From: Archilochus colubris
Lineage: Eukaryota > Chordata > Aves > Apodiformes > Trochilidae
Assembly: GCA_023079485.1 (NCBI GenBank)
Contig: CM041084.1
Location: 11,282,609 to 11,346,608 of the forward strand
Direction of reading: 5' to 3'
Length of the DNA: 64,000 nt
In this document: positions 34,745 to 47,480 of the stretch, in pieces
Position numbering within the stretch: position 1 is the stretch's first letter
Layout of the letters: each line of letters opens with the position of its first letter
The notes under the pieces: model-generated
The model's database searches: none
The model's input: only the letters and a program-made list of their open reading frames with translations
Told to the model about the DNA's origin: nothing
Program-made: the position numbers and the translations under genes

Positions 34745-37700
34745 TTTTTTTTGTCTGCGGGGGATGAATAAGAAGTCAACAGACAACATTCATTACTTTT
34801 CTAATACTTTGGAGGTTCATAACTGAAGTGAAAAGGAGAGTTGTAAGGAATGGTTCATACCTTTCTGAAAACATCTTTTTTGTGTTGGATTAGGCTTATT
34901 TTAATCCCTGGTGTATTGTCCTGGTTAATGCCCTGCGGTGAGAAATGCCCACCCTGACTCTTTTACCAAAATGGCTATTGCTGCCTTCTTTGACCTGACA
35001 GGCTGAGACACACCTCTTCTCCCAGGGGTGCATCCTCCTGTCTCCAAAACCCTATCAAGGTGATTTTACAGGAAATAATCTCCCTCCTTTGTGGAGTCTG
35101 AGGTGCAAAGAATTTACTTGCTATTTCTTCATTATCTATTTGAGTTTGGCTTTAGGAACCCTTTCTGATACCCAGAAGGAGGCCACAGGTACAATCTGTC
35201 ACAAAAGAAAACTTTTTGACTTCTTATTTTATTAAGAATTCCTACTATGAGTTCCTCAGCACTTTCTCATACTTGAGTGCTCTGAAATTTCTATTGACCT
35301 ATTTTGGGTTTATGAATTACTTGAAAATCCCTTTGAAATTAATTATTTATCTTATAGGACCCTAGGTCTGTCTGTTGCCTGCTATTTTCTGGTATATTTT
35401 CACCAAAAAAAAATTGCTTCATTTGCAATGACAGAAGCAGTCATACAGAATTCACTGCATTGCCATGGGAACGAATGAGTTTCTTCCAAATCATCATGGC
35501 CAAACTAACTCAGATGAAATAGGAACAAGCCCTAACCTTTGCCCATTACTCAAACATACGTCAAAACTGATTTGTTCTGAATATTGTCCCTGGGATACAT
35601 AGTTGGATTTCTGAAGTTATTTATATTATTAGAAATGTGAAGAGGCACCTGCTGATTTATATGTGCTTTTTCACACTTAAACATTTAGAAAAGTGTGTGG
35701 TTTCAGGCTGAAAAGAATAATAAACAGGTTATTGAAAAAGATGGGAATGAAAGATACTAATTTTGAAAATAATTGCAAATTTCATTTCATACTTCTTTCC
35801 TTTTTAAGTTTTTCCAATAATTTCTTATGTTTATAAGAAAAAAAAAACTTGGCCACTTTCAAGAAAATGCCTTTTGCCTTATTATCAGTAGATCCAGAAT
35901 CTGTGATGTTTGGAAGACACTATTTCCACTTAGATTTTGTCAAAAGATAAAAAAGGATGAGAATTTACTGTGGAGCAGTATAAATATAAGTGTGAAAAAA
36001 GGGAGGAAATAAACAAGAAGTAACTTAGTTTATATATTCAGTGACTAAAAGATGAAAAATTGAAATAAAAATGCTCAATTTTAAAAAATGAAAATTAGAA
36101 TAGGATTTTTACCCCCTTTATTTTTTCTGTACACTGTTTTTAAAGTTAAAGGATGTTAATCTATGGGGGTTTGAGCAAAATATTTTATTTTATTGATACA
36201 CACATTTTTCACCAGGAAGATTTAAGTATGCCTTTCTTCTGAATCATTTTTTCCCTAATTTTACTGAATTTTGAGGTTCTATTCAGCACCCTTGAAATGA
36301 TTAATTCTCCATCACTGCATAAAGTGAGTCTATAATCATACCTACAGCAAATTATAGTATGAATGTCTATACACACAGAGTTTGAAAGTGCTCACTTTAA
36401 CACAGCTAATAGAAAATCTGAAGACTCTACAGCTACTTTTAGGGACTTGAAGGAATCTCCTTTCACAATTAATGTATGGACCTTGGCTGAGGAATATCCA
36501 GATTCTGCCTCCATATTGTTGCTGGATCATGATGCTGTCAATTCAGTCAAGTTGTGATTTAAGAGTGTTACTGGATCTTATGAATACCATAATGAATTTT
36601 GCCTTTAGGTAAAATGTAAGGATGCTGACCTTAATGCTTCTGTCGCTTATTTTAGCAGTGCACTTATGTTACTTAGAACAAGCCTTATTTTGGCTTAAAT
36701 ACTTAAAATGAACAATTATTACAATTAAGTTCTTCTGTATGCAATAGCTTAAAGGAAGCAGTATGTTGAGTGTTTCTGTCATGACATGAAGCTCAAAGCT
36801 TCAATATATAGAAAAATATTTGTTCTCCAAACCTATAGTGAATAAAATGTCTTTCAAATTTAATGCTCTGGAAACAATGAAATATAAAAATAGGTATTTT
36901 AATTTGTCTTCAAAACAGCTTTTAAACACATGTTCACATATACTGAATATCAGCATCAAATCTCCCTAATCTGCATCAGACTCTCTCTTCTCTTCCTACT
37001 TATTCTTTTTCATGATTTGTACATTGATATACCTTTTACGTCTCCAATTCTGCTATGGCTGTGATCTTCTATAAGTATTTTCTTTCTATCTTTCTATTTC
37101 TCCTTTTATTTTTTATAGTTGCTCTACAGCTTCTTTCCTTATGTGTTGACTTCAGCACTGATGCTAATGACAATTTGCTGATGCAAATCTTGCGTTTCTT
37201 TTTCTGAATTGTTTTTTACTTGATTTATTGATTTGTCTTCACCTTTCACCGAAAGAACTGTTCCCTTGATTTGTTTTTTACTGCACACTTCAATGCACTC
37301 AGATATCTTTGTTATAAATAATTGCTGAAGCAGCACTACACACACAAGAAAAGCAGAAAACTGCCTTACTGTGACTGTGCAAATGCAGTGCTGGGTTGCT
37401 TAAAGTGTGACTGCTGAGCAGCTGGACAAAAGCCTAATAAGCAGGATGTCTGCAGTACACCCCAAAGATAGTCAAAGTCTGAAGCTGGGTTGGTGGCACT
37501 TTATGATGCAAATGTGAAAGCTAAAGAAATCCCTTACAGGTGAACAGGTATATAGCAGTGATGCATAATGTTAATTGTTAATTAAGAGCACAGTAAATGT
37601 GTGATAACTGAAAGGTAGATAACAACTAATAACAGAAATGAGTTAAAATTGGAAGTCAGTTTCTTTTGGGATCTCTGAAAGCAGGCTACTGAACACGTTG

Positions 37701-39443
37701 GTGCAACTGAGAGTTCACTGAAGACTTCTTTCGCTTGTTTCTTACTCAAGACTTGAATAAGGGAACCTTTCCTTGCAAATCCAACCTTGAGATAAGCCAA
37801 TGTTAATAAGGGACTGAGATATTTAGGATTCTTCGTTGAGAAGCAGGCTCTGGAGTGGTCTGCCTGGTAAGAAATATGGTTAGTATTGAAACAACTGAAT
37901 GGTCTTGGAAATGAAAATTTTCACAGTGGGACAGACCAACAGTTGTTGGCCAGGAACTAAGTAGCAATACCTGGCTCCTTATCTGATTTTTGTGTCTTCT
38001 TTCACTGCATCACTCTTTAGCTCCTCACTTAACTAACTGTGTTAGAAGTAAAATGCTGAGTCTAGGGTCTAAAAACTATGGGGTGTGCTGGGCCCGTCTC
38101 AGAGGGTAAACCACTGCAGTCTTTAGAGACACCCAGCTAGAGAAAGTCATTCTTCCTACAGCACTTGGTAAGTAATTTTACGATATATAAATTAGGTGAT
38201 ATAAATTTCACATTCTGTATTTATGTGGCTTACAGTATATCACAACTGACAGTGTCTCATTTACACTTCTCACTGTCTGCCACTGAAGGTGTTTAGACTA
38301 GCTGCCTTGAATTTTGCTCAGAAAAAAATCTTCAGTTTTTTTCCTCCGTTCTCACATGCCTGAGAAATCTGCTATACTCAAAAAAAGTTGACTTAATATT
38401 TGTCAAAAATTTTGAATTCTTTGACTGGTTTAAAGTTGTGTGTCTTGCATCACACATGCAGAACACCTGTAAGAGGATCTGCTTCATTTATGTTTCTGTG
38501 CATGCTCCCTTAGGTTATTCTTCTTCAAACTCACTTTTTCTGTGACTTCAAAGGACCAAAACTAAGACCTCCAGTGACAATACATGGTGAAAAAACACAT
38601 ATTCAAGTTCTAGAATTTAATTGCGTTTTTCTTCTTGGATTTTGTTACTAAACTGAGGAACCTTACTAAACAATTTCATTGCACTGATTATTTTGAATGG
38701 GTTTAATACAGCTTGTGGCTGATGAATATAGGTCAACTTTAAATCTGTGTTGATGGAAATGTCTTCTTGGAACAAACAAATATTCATAAGAAATTTTCTG
38801 TTTGTGTTCAAGCTTTCATATAAAACAGAAAAAAAATCAAATTTGTGTGGCATGTTAATTGAGGAGAGGTTGTAAAGAATTTGGATTATCAGGTGAAAGT
38901 CCATTATTATACTGGTGAATCACTTTTCTTCGTATTTTATTTAGAAGTGAAATATTTTATAAAGCCATTTTTGAATCTTCTGAAGAATACCTATACACTG
39001 TTAGAAAATTTATCTGTCCCTTAACACTGGGCTTTTTGGAAAAGATATTATAATTCCCATTTTTCTATTAAAGAGTAACTATCCCCTGAAAAGATGAGGA
39101 CAACAATTTTAGGTCAGACAGAATGTCAGTATCCTTTCTCCAGTGGCAGTGTGTGTGCCAGTGTTGACAGAATGTGAGGAAAGAATATGCAAAATTGTAC
39201 AAGTATGGAGTGGTATTTTACAGCTCTGGAGCAAACCTCCCAAAGTTATATCTGTGTCATCCCAGCCTAAAAAAACTGGCCTATCCTGTAAAAAAATCTC
39301 CAACTTCTTTGAATGCCCTTAGAAGGATTATTCTGAAAAATGACATTTCAAATACTTTCCATGGGGACTATAGGAGATTTTTGATAGCAAATTTACAAAG
39401 TTAAGTGTCTTGACTGTTCTGTGGAAATGTAGAGTTAAAATAT
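34742..39443. other. AT-rich sequence with a small GC-richer block
   Basis: No gene recognised. The block 34910-35180 is GC-richer than its surroundings and could be an unrecognised old repeat, but I cannot name it. The remainder is plain AT-rich DNA. Confidence 0.5.
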
Positions 39444-39465
39444 GATGCTGCTGCTGCTGATGATG
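39444..39465. repeat. Short GCT/GAT trinucleotide repeat
   Basis: About four CTG units followed by two GAT units. Confidence 0.75.
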
Positions 39466-40839
39466 AAATCTTTCATGATTAAAATTCCATTTAGCTTTAA
39501 TAAAATCACAGTAAAAATATAAATACCATTAATTATGACCTAGGAAAAATTTTCATTGCATATCACAGTGGTCAGTTTTTTATCTGTCTCTCTCCTTCAT
39601 CTTGTGGTTATAACATAAGTTATAATTCTTATCAGCCTTCCTAGATCCTACCCTCAAAAGAAGCGTGAATATTACCAAATGCAGCCAGAAAACTGAGAAG
39701 CTAGTTTTCGTTTATTCTTCCACTCACACTTTCTTTATCTTTTTATTTGAGCACTTTCTTTCTCTCACTAATAGAAGCCAGCATTTATTTTACAGGATGG
39801 TAGCAAATATGCAGATTACACTTCAAAAATTGCTGTTCCTGTCAGTTGACAGAATTGTGTTATAATTTCAGATATTGACATACTTTATTTATGAAGACAG
39901 ATTTTCTATCTTCATCAGGGCCAACAGGGAAGTTGATCTGTTTTATCTTTATTGCATAAGATAGTGTGACAGCCACAATGCTCTGAAACATCCAAAGATG
40001 TGGTTTACTGATGTCTCACTTCATTAGGAAGACCAAAAAAGAAAATTCAGTAACATATGTGAACAGCACTGAATATCAGATGCTTCAGAAATTATTTAGA
40101 AAGATCAATCAGACAAAGCTTTTTTTTTTAAACATCTTGTTTTTCAGATCTCTTCTGATCCCTTCCTTGGCTACAGACACAATGAGAAGTGAGTTTATGT
40201 GGAATTTTAGTTTGTTTTACTTGGTTTGGATGTATTTCCCTCCCTGTTTCAAAATGTGGCATGATCTTTTTCTCCATCTTATTTTAAGCTAGAAGTGTCT
40301 TGATGCTGTATGCCCATAATTATTTAAAATATAGTTCATGTAATACTTGTTTGTGCAATGTGTAAGCTACAATTATGTAAATGTTGATATGTTAATGCCA
40401 TTTTCTGGAGCTTGAGCAAAAGGAGCTATTGGAGACATCATGTAATCAGTTAGAGAACTGACTTTATGCCACAGAGTAGGAAGTAAGGGGGTGGTAGAAG
40501 GAAGAAGTTAAGGAAAAAAAATTTAGGACTAAGGAAAGATGGGAAATCAAAAGGAGGGGATGAGCTCAGGAAAGCTTACTGAGGGCTTTCCAGATTTTTT
40601 CATATATAACTGGAAAAGTAACTTGATGACACTACTCTACGGAGAGCACAATTGCAGATTACTTCTTGCCAAGGAGTTCTGAGACTTGGTGAAACCTGAG
40701 GGGGAGTGTGGAGGAGTCCAAGATAGAGAATGAACTTGGGCTGGCAGGTTGTCTGGCTGCTTTACAGTGCCAGGATAATACAAAGCAAGAGTGGAAACAA
40801 GAGCCTAGCTTAAATTTTCAGTGGTTTATTACCTTATAT
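39466..40839. other. AT-rich sequence, nothing recognised
   Basis: No gene or transposon seen. The frame at 40011-40292 (+), 93 codons, has no recognisable domain. Confidence 0.55.
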
Positions 40840-40890
40840 ATTTACTATATATATATATGTATGGTATACTGTAATTTATTACAGTATATA
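40840..40890. repeat. TA repeat with perfect hairpin
   Basis: A (TA)n run is followed by a perfect inverted repeat, TATACTGTAA (40865-40874) and TTACAGTATA (40879-40888), with a 4-base loop. Confidence 0.85.
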
Positions 40891-41164
40891 TTGTTCAGAA
40901 AGCTGGTTCTTCTTGTTTGGAAGTGTTTAAACATAATTTAAACATTATATGTTACCTTAATTGTTGCTGTTGACAGTGAAGGGATATTTTAAACCTCTGG
41001 ATAACTGGAGCTGCATGAGAATGTTTGAAAGACTCTGTTGAACTATCTGCCTGGACTTTAACTGTAGATAATAAAATTGCATAAGTCTCCTCCTGTTTTT
41101 GTAGATAAGAGAATAATTCTATCAGTCACTGTTGCTGTAATAAAAGTCAAATCATATAAAAAGC

Positions 41165-41290
41165 AACAACACAGCTCATTCCCTCATTCTGAATCTCCCG
41201 CAGAACAAATTAATGGCAGTGTGCATGAATAATGAGAAATGCTTCAAACCTGAAGATTCATTTGTTTGGACAGATGATGTTGACTGCGCT
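41165..41290. promoter_or_regulatory. Candidate conserved non-coding segment
   Basis: Non-coding, non-repetitive stretch with AAATTAATGG (41208-41217), ATGAATAATGAG (41225-41236) and a TTTGTTTGG word. The wording resembles vertebrate developmental enhancers. Called by eye only. Confidence 0.22.
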
Positions 41291-41807
41291 GAAGTTGATT
41301 GAAACACTGGAATTATATTAGAGTAACATAACTAGGCTACCACTGCTGTTGCTATTATAGTTACTACAGTTAGTACAGCAGCTGAGCTGAGGTCAATGAT
41401 AGGCCAGCAAGCCCTACTAAGTAAAATTTAAAATTTTAGATACGACAGTGAAGGTTTTAGCTTACAAAAAATAAGTTAGAAAACTGAATATCAAAATATC
41501 AGGAGGAGAGCAGCTGAACTAGCAATTGTATCCCCACTTCTTTACTCTGAATCCCTAAAACAATAAAACTTCTCCAGAAAAGAAGACTTTTATTTTTTTT
41601 ATTTATCTGTTTCATCTGGTTTTGAGAATGAAGTACTAAAAAGAGAACTTTGATGCAAATGGCTCTGCTTCTAAACCTGTATATTAACCATCTCATCATA
41701 GTAATTAGTTTGAATTTATAACAACTAGATATGGATACTTGTTTTTCTTTAAATCAGTGTGGTTCATGTTCAACTTTACACACATCTGATATAAGAAAAG
41801 AAATTTT
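41291..41807. other. AT-rich sequence, nothing recognised
   Basis: No feature supported. Confidence 0.55.
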
Positions 41808-41930
41808 ACATATATATAAAATATATCTATATATATATAATACATATATATTTATATATATATATATGTATATAAGTATAAACATACAATAAAATGTGTG
41901 TATATAGATGATATATATGTATACTATAAA
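41808..41930. repeat. Long imperfect TA-rich microsatellite
   Basis: About 120 bases of ATAT/TATG/TATC units with interruptions, the longest TA-rich array in the window. Confidence 0.95.
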
Positions 41931-42054
41931 AACATTCCACTATGATTAAAATCTATATATAGAGAGAGATAGAATTCAGTACATGATTTTATAACAGCTA
42001 TTCTGTGACTGGTACAACATGTTACCTGAGTGTACATTTGCCTTTGTAAATATA

Positions 42055-42260
42055 TTTTAGCATGTAAAAAGCATATGAGTCAGCATGCTCTAAAATGAAA
42101 AATGTTTGCTGTGATTTTTTCAGTTCAAAAGCAAAAAGCATTGCATGCCATTGTAGGAAAATACGGCCCTGACTTTTATCTCATTTATGCATATGTAAGT
42201 AGGTAATAACTCCTGCACAGTCAGCCAAATTACATTTGTATAAAAATGTCCAAATGATAA
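42055..42260. promoter_or_regulatory. Candidate conserved non-coding segment
   Basis: Non-repetitive, non-coding DNA with TTTATGCATATG (42185-42196) and several GCATGC/GCATT words, plus AATTACATTTG near 42229. Composition resembles conserved developmental non-coding DNA; conservation cannot be tested here. Confidence 0.2.
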
Positions 42261-43516
42261 GAGGATGCATCTTTACAGCTGTCTGAATGCTTGTTAGAGG
42301 TCTAAATTTAAACAGGATGAAAATAAATACATCTTTGCCCATGCACATGGATGGGTTTTACCTTCATTATTAAGGACATCAGCTAAAGAATAAAAAGTGA
42401 AAGGAAAAGGAGTAAGAATCTGTTCTTTGAGATCAAACTTACTTACGTTTGAAAACCAATTTATGAAAAGTATTCCTCCTTAGGAAGCATGAATACTGAG
42501 TTTACCAGGAGTTCAGCAGGGCGAGGAATGCAATAGTGCAGCTCTCAATCATTTTGAAATATTGACATTAATCACAGTATCATAATCTTTCACATTTTGG
42601 TTTTTCTTTCTGTTCTGCTTAGAAGCAGAAGAATTTCTTGATGAAGTACTTCTTCACAACACTCTGTGAGGTGTTCACCATGCCACAGGCTGGTTTCCCT
42701 TCCTGGAAGTGGAGGATTCCCAGCAGTCTTGGGACACCTGGGAGGAGCTATACAAGCTGTAGTCTTTAAATAAATGTGATTACAATGAGAGTGATTTAGA
42801 ACGTGATTTAGAACGAGAGTTCTAAAAAGACACAGCATTGTACTTACCACACATCATAAGAACATTTTGCAATGCCTGTGGAAGAGGTTCTGTGCTTAAT
42901 TTTGTAGAAAGTGATATCTTGCATTGTTAGAACTGAGAGTCACTGCAACAGATGACTGCCATAACATCCATTACCTCCTTCAGAGCTCTGTGAGATGTTT
43001 CTTTAGGATGAGACACAGAGGAAGTGCCAGAATTTGTGTTCCCACAGCAGGGCAATTGTCTGTGTATCTTTGTAGAGCCTGAGAGTTTTCTGTCTTTCCA
43101 TCTGTAGAGGGAAAATGTGCAAACAGATGGGTGTGGACAGACATTAATGTCTATGGCTATGCAGCAAGTTGGGTGAATGTAAGTCATATATCCTCTGGAA
43201 ATTCAGTGCTGAGTGCAGGCCATAAAATTCTGCTTTTTGAAAAGCTGTACTTGTAAATAGTCATTTAGACACTCCCTAATTTTTTGTGTTGATCATAAAG
43301 TTAAGTGGGATGTGCTCTTTTTAATGACTTCTTAATTTTGTTTTGCTATGAAATATACCTTACTTACCATCTTTAGGCTCTTCTGAGATGACATTTAAGA
43401 GGGTTTAAGTAGAGGGAGACTTACCTTAAATATTCACCTCCTCTTCAAGATTTTAATCAACTTCTGCATCCTTTTTTATTTTAGCATTTAGGTTAGCATT
43501 TTCCATGACGATTCTT
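42261..43516. other. AT-rich sequence, nothing recognised
   Basis: No gene or transposon. A perfect 12-base tandem duplication (GTGATTTAGAAC, 42791-42814) is present. Confidence 0.55.
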
Positions 43517-43528
43517 CCCCCCCCCCCC
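43517..43528. repeat. (C)12 homopolymer
   Basis: Twelve consecutive C, unusual in this AT-rich setting. Confidence 0.9.
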
Positions 43529-44399
43529 TTAAAAACTGACACACACTAAGATTGAAATTGATAAAACAAAACACTTCTAACAATAATACCCTGTCAGATT
43601 ATAGGATTTTGTTTCTCTAGTTCAGGAGGAGATAAACTACTGAAAGACATACTATTGAAACTGTGTGTTTAAATAATCCACTGTCTTATATTCAAATAGG
43701 TTGATTACACTTGGACCTGTCCAGATTCTCAGTCTTGTGAAGACCTAGCATGCAAAACCTTTAAAATGTTTTCAAACACATTTGTAATATAGCAATCCAG
43801 TGAAAAAAAAGATGTTAGTGATTCACTGGGAGATTTATATGGACTTGTCACAGTAATGTGTTCACTTAAGTTTTGCTTTGATCACCTCTTTGTATTAGAG
43901 TATTCAAATATTTAAATTCTATAATGTAAAAAACTCTTGTTGCTATGTTGTTTTCTTCCTTAATTTGCAGCTGAAAGAAATACACCAGATTCCTGAGAGA
44001 GGTTAATCTTACTGCAGAGCTAATAATTAGGGAACCAACATCTACATCATTGTTCATGAATGTTGAAAATGTAATAGCTATTCCAGACTGGCAGTTTGAT
44101 TGCTTTAACTGTAATGCATTAGTCATTTAAATTATTAATACTATGACCATCATGCCTTTTTCTTGCAGAAAATGAATTAATTTGGTCACTTTTTTTTTTT
44201 TTTATTTGACAATATTGAAAATTTTAATCTAATACAACTTGCCTCAAATGAAAATTCATTTCAACACAAATTGCAGTGACTTTCAAAGAACTGTAAAATA
44301 ATATATAGTCTTTTGCTCATGAATCTATAAAATAAGTTGTTATAAAGAATTTTGGTGTCAGGATATGTAGAAAGAAGATATTTTTCAGTGGTGTCTATA
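43529..44399. other. AT-rich sequence, nothing recognised
   Basis: Contains a T14 run at 44190-44203; otherwise no feature supported. Confidence 0.55.
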
Positions 44400-44606
44400 T
44401 TAGTACTGGATAGAGGCCCTGGTAGTAAACAAGATGAATTAGAAGTAATCATTTATGAAACAATATCTGATGGGGTGGGTATTACTGAAATGTGGAAGGG
44501 TGTTTCATATGACTTGAATGTTAACATATCTTGTGACATCTTAGAAAACAGAGGAGATGTGAGCAGAAGAAACTCAGCAACAAAAATATTCTTTACGTCA
44601 AAATAA
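44400..44606 (+). pseudogene. Ancient CR1 endonuclease-domain relic
   Basis: This open stretch (part of a frame from 44352) reads like the N-terminal part of the CR1 AP-like endonuclease. KQDELE (44427-44444) corresponds to the family block NKQEELE, followed about a dozen residues later by GITEMW (44478-44495), corresponding to AITETW, whose Glu is a metal-binding catalytic residue of this fold. After that, 'RRNSATKIFF' loosely follows the RRGGGVALYV block. The rest is too diverged to align by eye, and no RT or 3' end is recognisable downstream. It is a fossil with no function expected. Without a profile search this remains moderate: two motifs at correct spacing. Confidence 0.45.
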
Positions 44607-47289
44607 CTGAAAGTTTGAGAGGACAGGAATCAAAAACCATTAATTAGGGTTCAGACTAAGGGGCATATTGATTAAAATTAGCTTTAGAAAACAAATTTAT
44701 GAGTTAGAGGGGATAAACACCTTTTCAGCATTTTTTATAGAACAGCTGTGGAGAAAAGTTACTTGATCATAGCAGAGTTTGGCCCAGAAGACCATAATTT
44801 GATCCAGGACACCTTTAACTGTAGGCTTTATTTTGCCTTTGAATTTCCAAGCAATGAACTCTATAACTTTCTGACAGACAAGTATTGAAACAAGCTCAAT
44901 GTAATTCTACTGTAGACCTATGAGGAGGACTTATTCCTTACTTCAATATATGATGAATCATATGGTCAATCAAGATCCATGGTTTTTTACTATAATTATA
45001 CAGAATATTAGTTATGGTCAATAATACTCATATTTTATTCTTTTATAAAGTCACTTTTACAAAATGCAAAGAATATGGAAAATCAGGAAAGGGAGAAAAC
45101 AAGAAATACTCATGTGAATGCTAATTGGCCATTCCAGTGGATTATGAACCTTTGTCCCAGAACACAATTTGTCTGTCACAAAAGCTACCTTTGACTAAAA
45201 ATAATCAAGCCTAACAAAGAAGGTGAAAGAAATAAGTGAATTGTTTTTAAAAGGAAATCAGAGATTTTGTGAAGAGGGTAAAAATAAATCAGAAGCTAAG
45301 AACAAAGACCATGGATGACAAGAACAAGTCAGTGAAAAAAACTTGTGATGTAAATGGCAAAAGACTTGATCTGATGAAGAAGCAGAGGAAGGAGCTGTGG
45401 CATGTACAGGGCTCATAATAATCAGATACCATCAGCTGGACTTAAGGTCGTTAAGTATTCTGAGGACTTCATATGTTTGCACCCTTCTCATTGCCTTCTT
45501 CACAAATACAGTAAGAAGAATTTTTTAAATATGTTGGGACAGCATGAAATTCCTTATACAGGTGTGAGTCCATGAAAAATATGTTAAATTATGTGTCAAA
45601 ATGGAAGAAAGCCTGAAATATTCACTAGCTACTTCTCTACAGTTTTTTTAAGGAAATAAGATAAGATGCCTACTAGAAAAATTTAGAAATGGCATGATAA
45701 AATAGACTTTTCTGTCATAGCAGACTTATAACATACTTATCCATCTCATGCTTATAACTATGAAATATTTTTTTCTTCTACCAGTGATTAAGAACAGTAT
45801 CAGACTGCAATTATCATATTTAATATGCAGACAATGCTCTTAGGACCTGAATTTCTTTGAAAAAGATCAGTGGAGTTCTTGAAGTCTCAACTGATTTGTG
45901 ACAAGTATTGGAAGACAGAATATTCCAGGACACAAATCAAAACTCATTAACAATCAAAAAGCATATTAAACAGGATTTACTGGGAAGCGTTAAAATGGCC
46001 AGCATGAAATTACTATTGGAAAAATCACAGAGGAGCTGATATTAATACAAAAAATAAAGAATTGAAGTACCTTACTGTATTTAACATCAGGGAACACTGC
46101 TTTAATTAAATTAGGCTATGTTGAATAAATTTCATATTGCTTTTGTTGAGATTATATGTACCACTGATGAAAGTAATTTATTGACATAAATTTACTGCTA
46201 TAAAATATTTCATTAAACAAGGTTAAAATTAGTACTGGACAAAATTGGTGTAATCCATACTGAGGGGATTTAAAAATGCAAACTGATATATTCTGCAGGG
46301 TAACTGTGTAAGTGTTACATTTCCAAAGTCTATAACCTATCATTTACATGAGATTTTGCTAGCTGTTTCTAATAATGTGCCTTCCACTTTGTTTTTATTC
46401 AGATCTGGCATCATCTGTCACCAGAAATCTTTAGATACAAATAGATTTCAAATTATCCTGTTTTAGAACATGGTACAGCCACATAATATTAATGCATGAT
46501 AAACATGGTAATTCTGAGGTATGAAGCAATCTTATTGGTCATTTAGTAAGCTACATGAAAATTAACTTCACACAAGCATCTTACAGCACTGTCCTCTCAG
46601 AAGCATATCATGCTTCATGACATATCATTTATTTTTTTATTATAAAGCTACTGCAAGACCATTTGTTTTCAGGGGACAGCTTGTGGCTTTGGGGAAGTGG
46701 AGAGAGGGAGAGAAAACAAAATAGCCAGCAGATGCTACCTTGCAGTTGAGGAACATGAACATTTGAGCATCAAAAGACATTTTCAAACTGTGAAAATAGG
46801 TTGCAATGTTGAGATGGTTAGACAGGTGGCAAACTGAGACTACAGTTTTATGCAAAAAATATTTCTAGTTACACAGATAGTTCTGTTACTACCTAGTTAC
46901 TATCATGTTTTCTATCCAAGGTATATGTGTATTAGCCTTTTTTTCCGGGAAGGGAGTGTCCCTTCATGTATGTTTGTTCAGCCAAAAAGAATACTCATCT
47001 CTATAAGGATGCCTGCATTTTAATGGGTGCTAATGTAATAAAAATAGTAAGAATAATGGATTAAACAATTTGCCATAAGTTTGATTTCCATAGTTTGAAA
47101 ATTAGAAGATTTTTCCTCTCTCTTTTCAATATGGATAAAGTCATAGAAACCCTCTAAAATAAAATGCATTTATATTCTCAGATAAAGTGCCTGTTAGGCA
47201 TTTTAGAGAGCTCTGAGAGTTTAGAAGAGCTTCAGAAACGAGTCAGCTTGCTCATAGTTATTTGGAAAATGTACTCCATACTCACAGGC
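44607..47289. other. AT-rich sequence, possibly more decayed CR1
   Basis: No gene recognised. Because the preceding endonuclease relic is in plus orientation, parts of 44.6-46.0 kb could be the decayed middle of the same element, but I could not identify RT motifs. Confidence 0.4.
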
Positions 47290-47480
47290 TTAGAGGGAGT
47301 TTAATTACAATCAATGGAATAATTAAGTTGAGGGAAATGTGCAATAGAGAACAAAAATGAATAGAAAACATATGCCCAATTGCACCTTTGGGCAAATGCA
47401 TTATAGGTCATTATGCCTCTCAAATCACATCATTATTTGCTCTGGCGTATGTGTGGGGAACAGACGAGATTGTTCATGGC
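47290..47480. promoter_or_regulatory. Candidate conserved non-coding (enhancer-like) segment
   Basis: Two TAATTA homeodomain cores (47302-47307 and 47320-47325) are followed by a small inverted repeat, GCCCAA (47374-47379) and TTGGGC (47388-47393), around CAATTG-like text. The words GCATTATAGGTCATTATG and CATCATTATTTG come next. No coding or repeat signature. It is among the most enhancer-like stretches in the window by eye. Confidence 0.3.
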
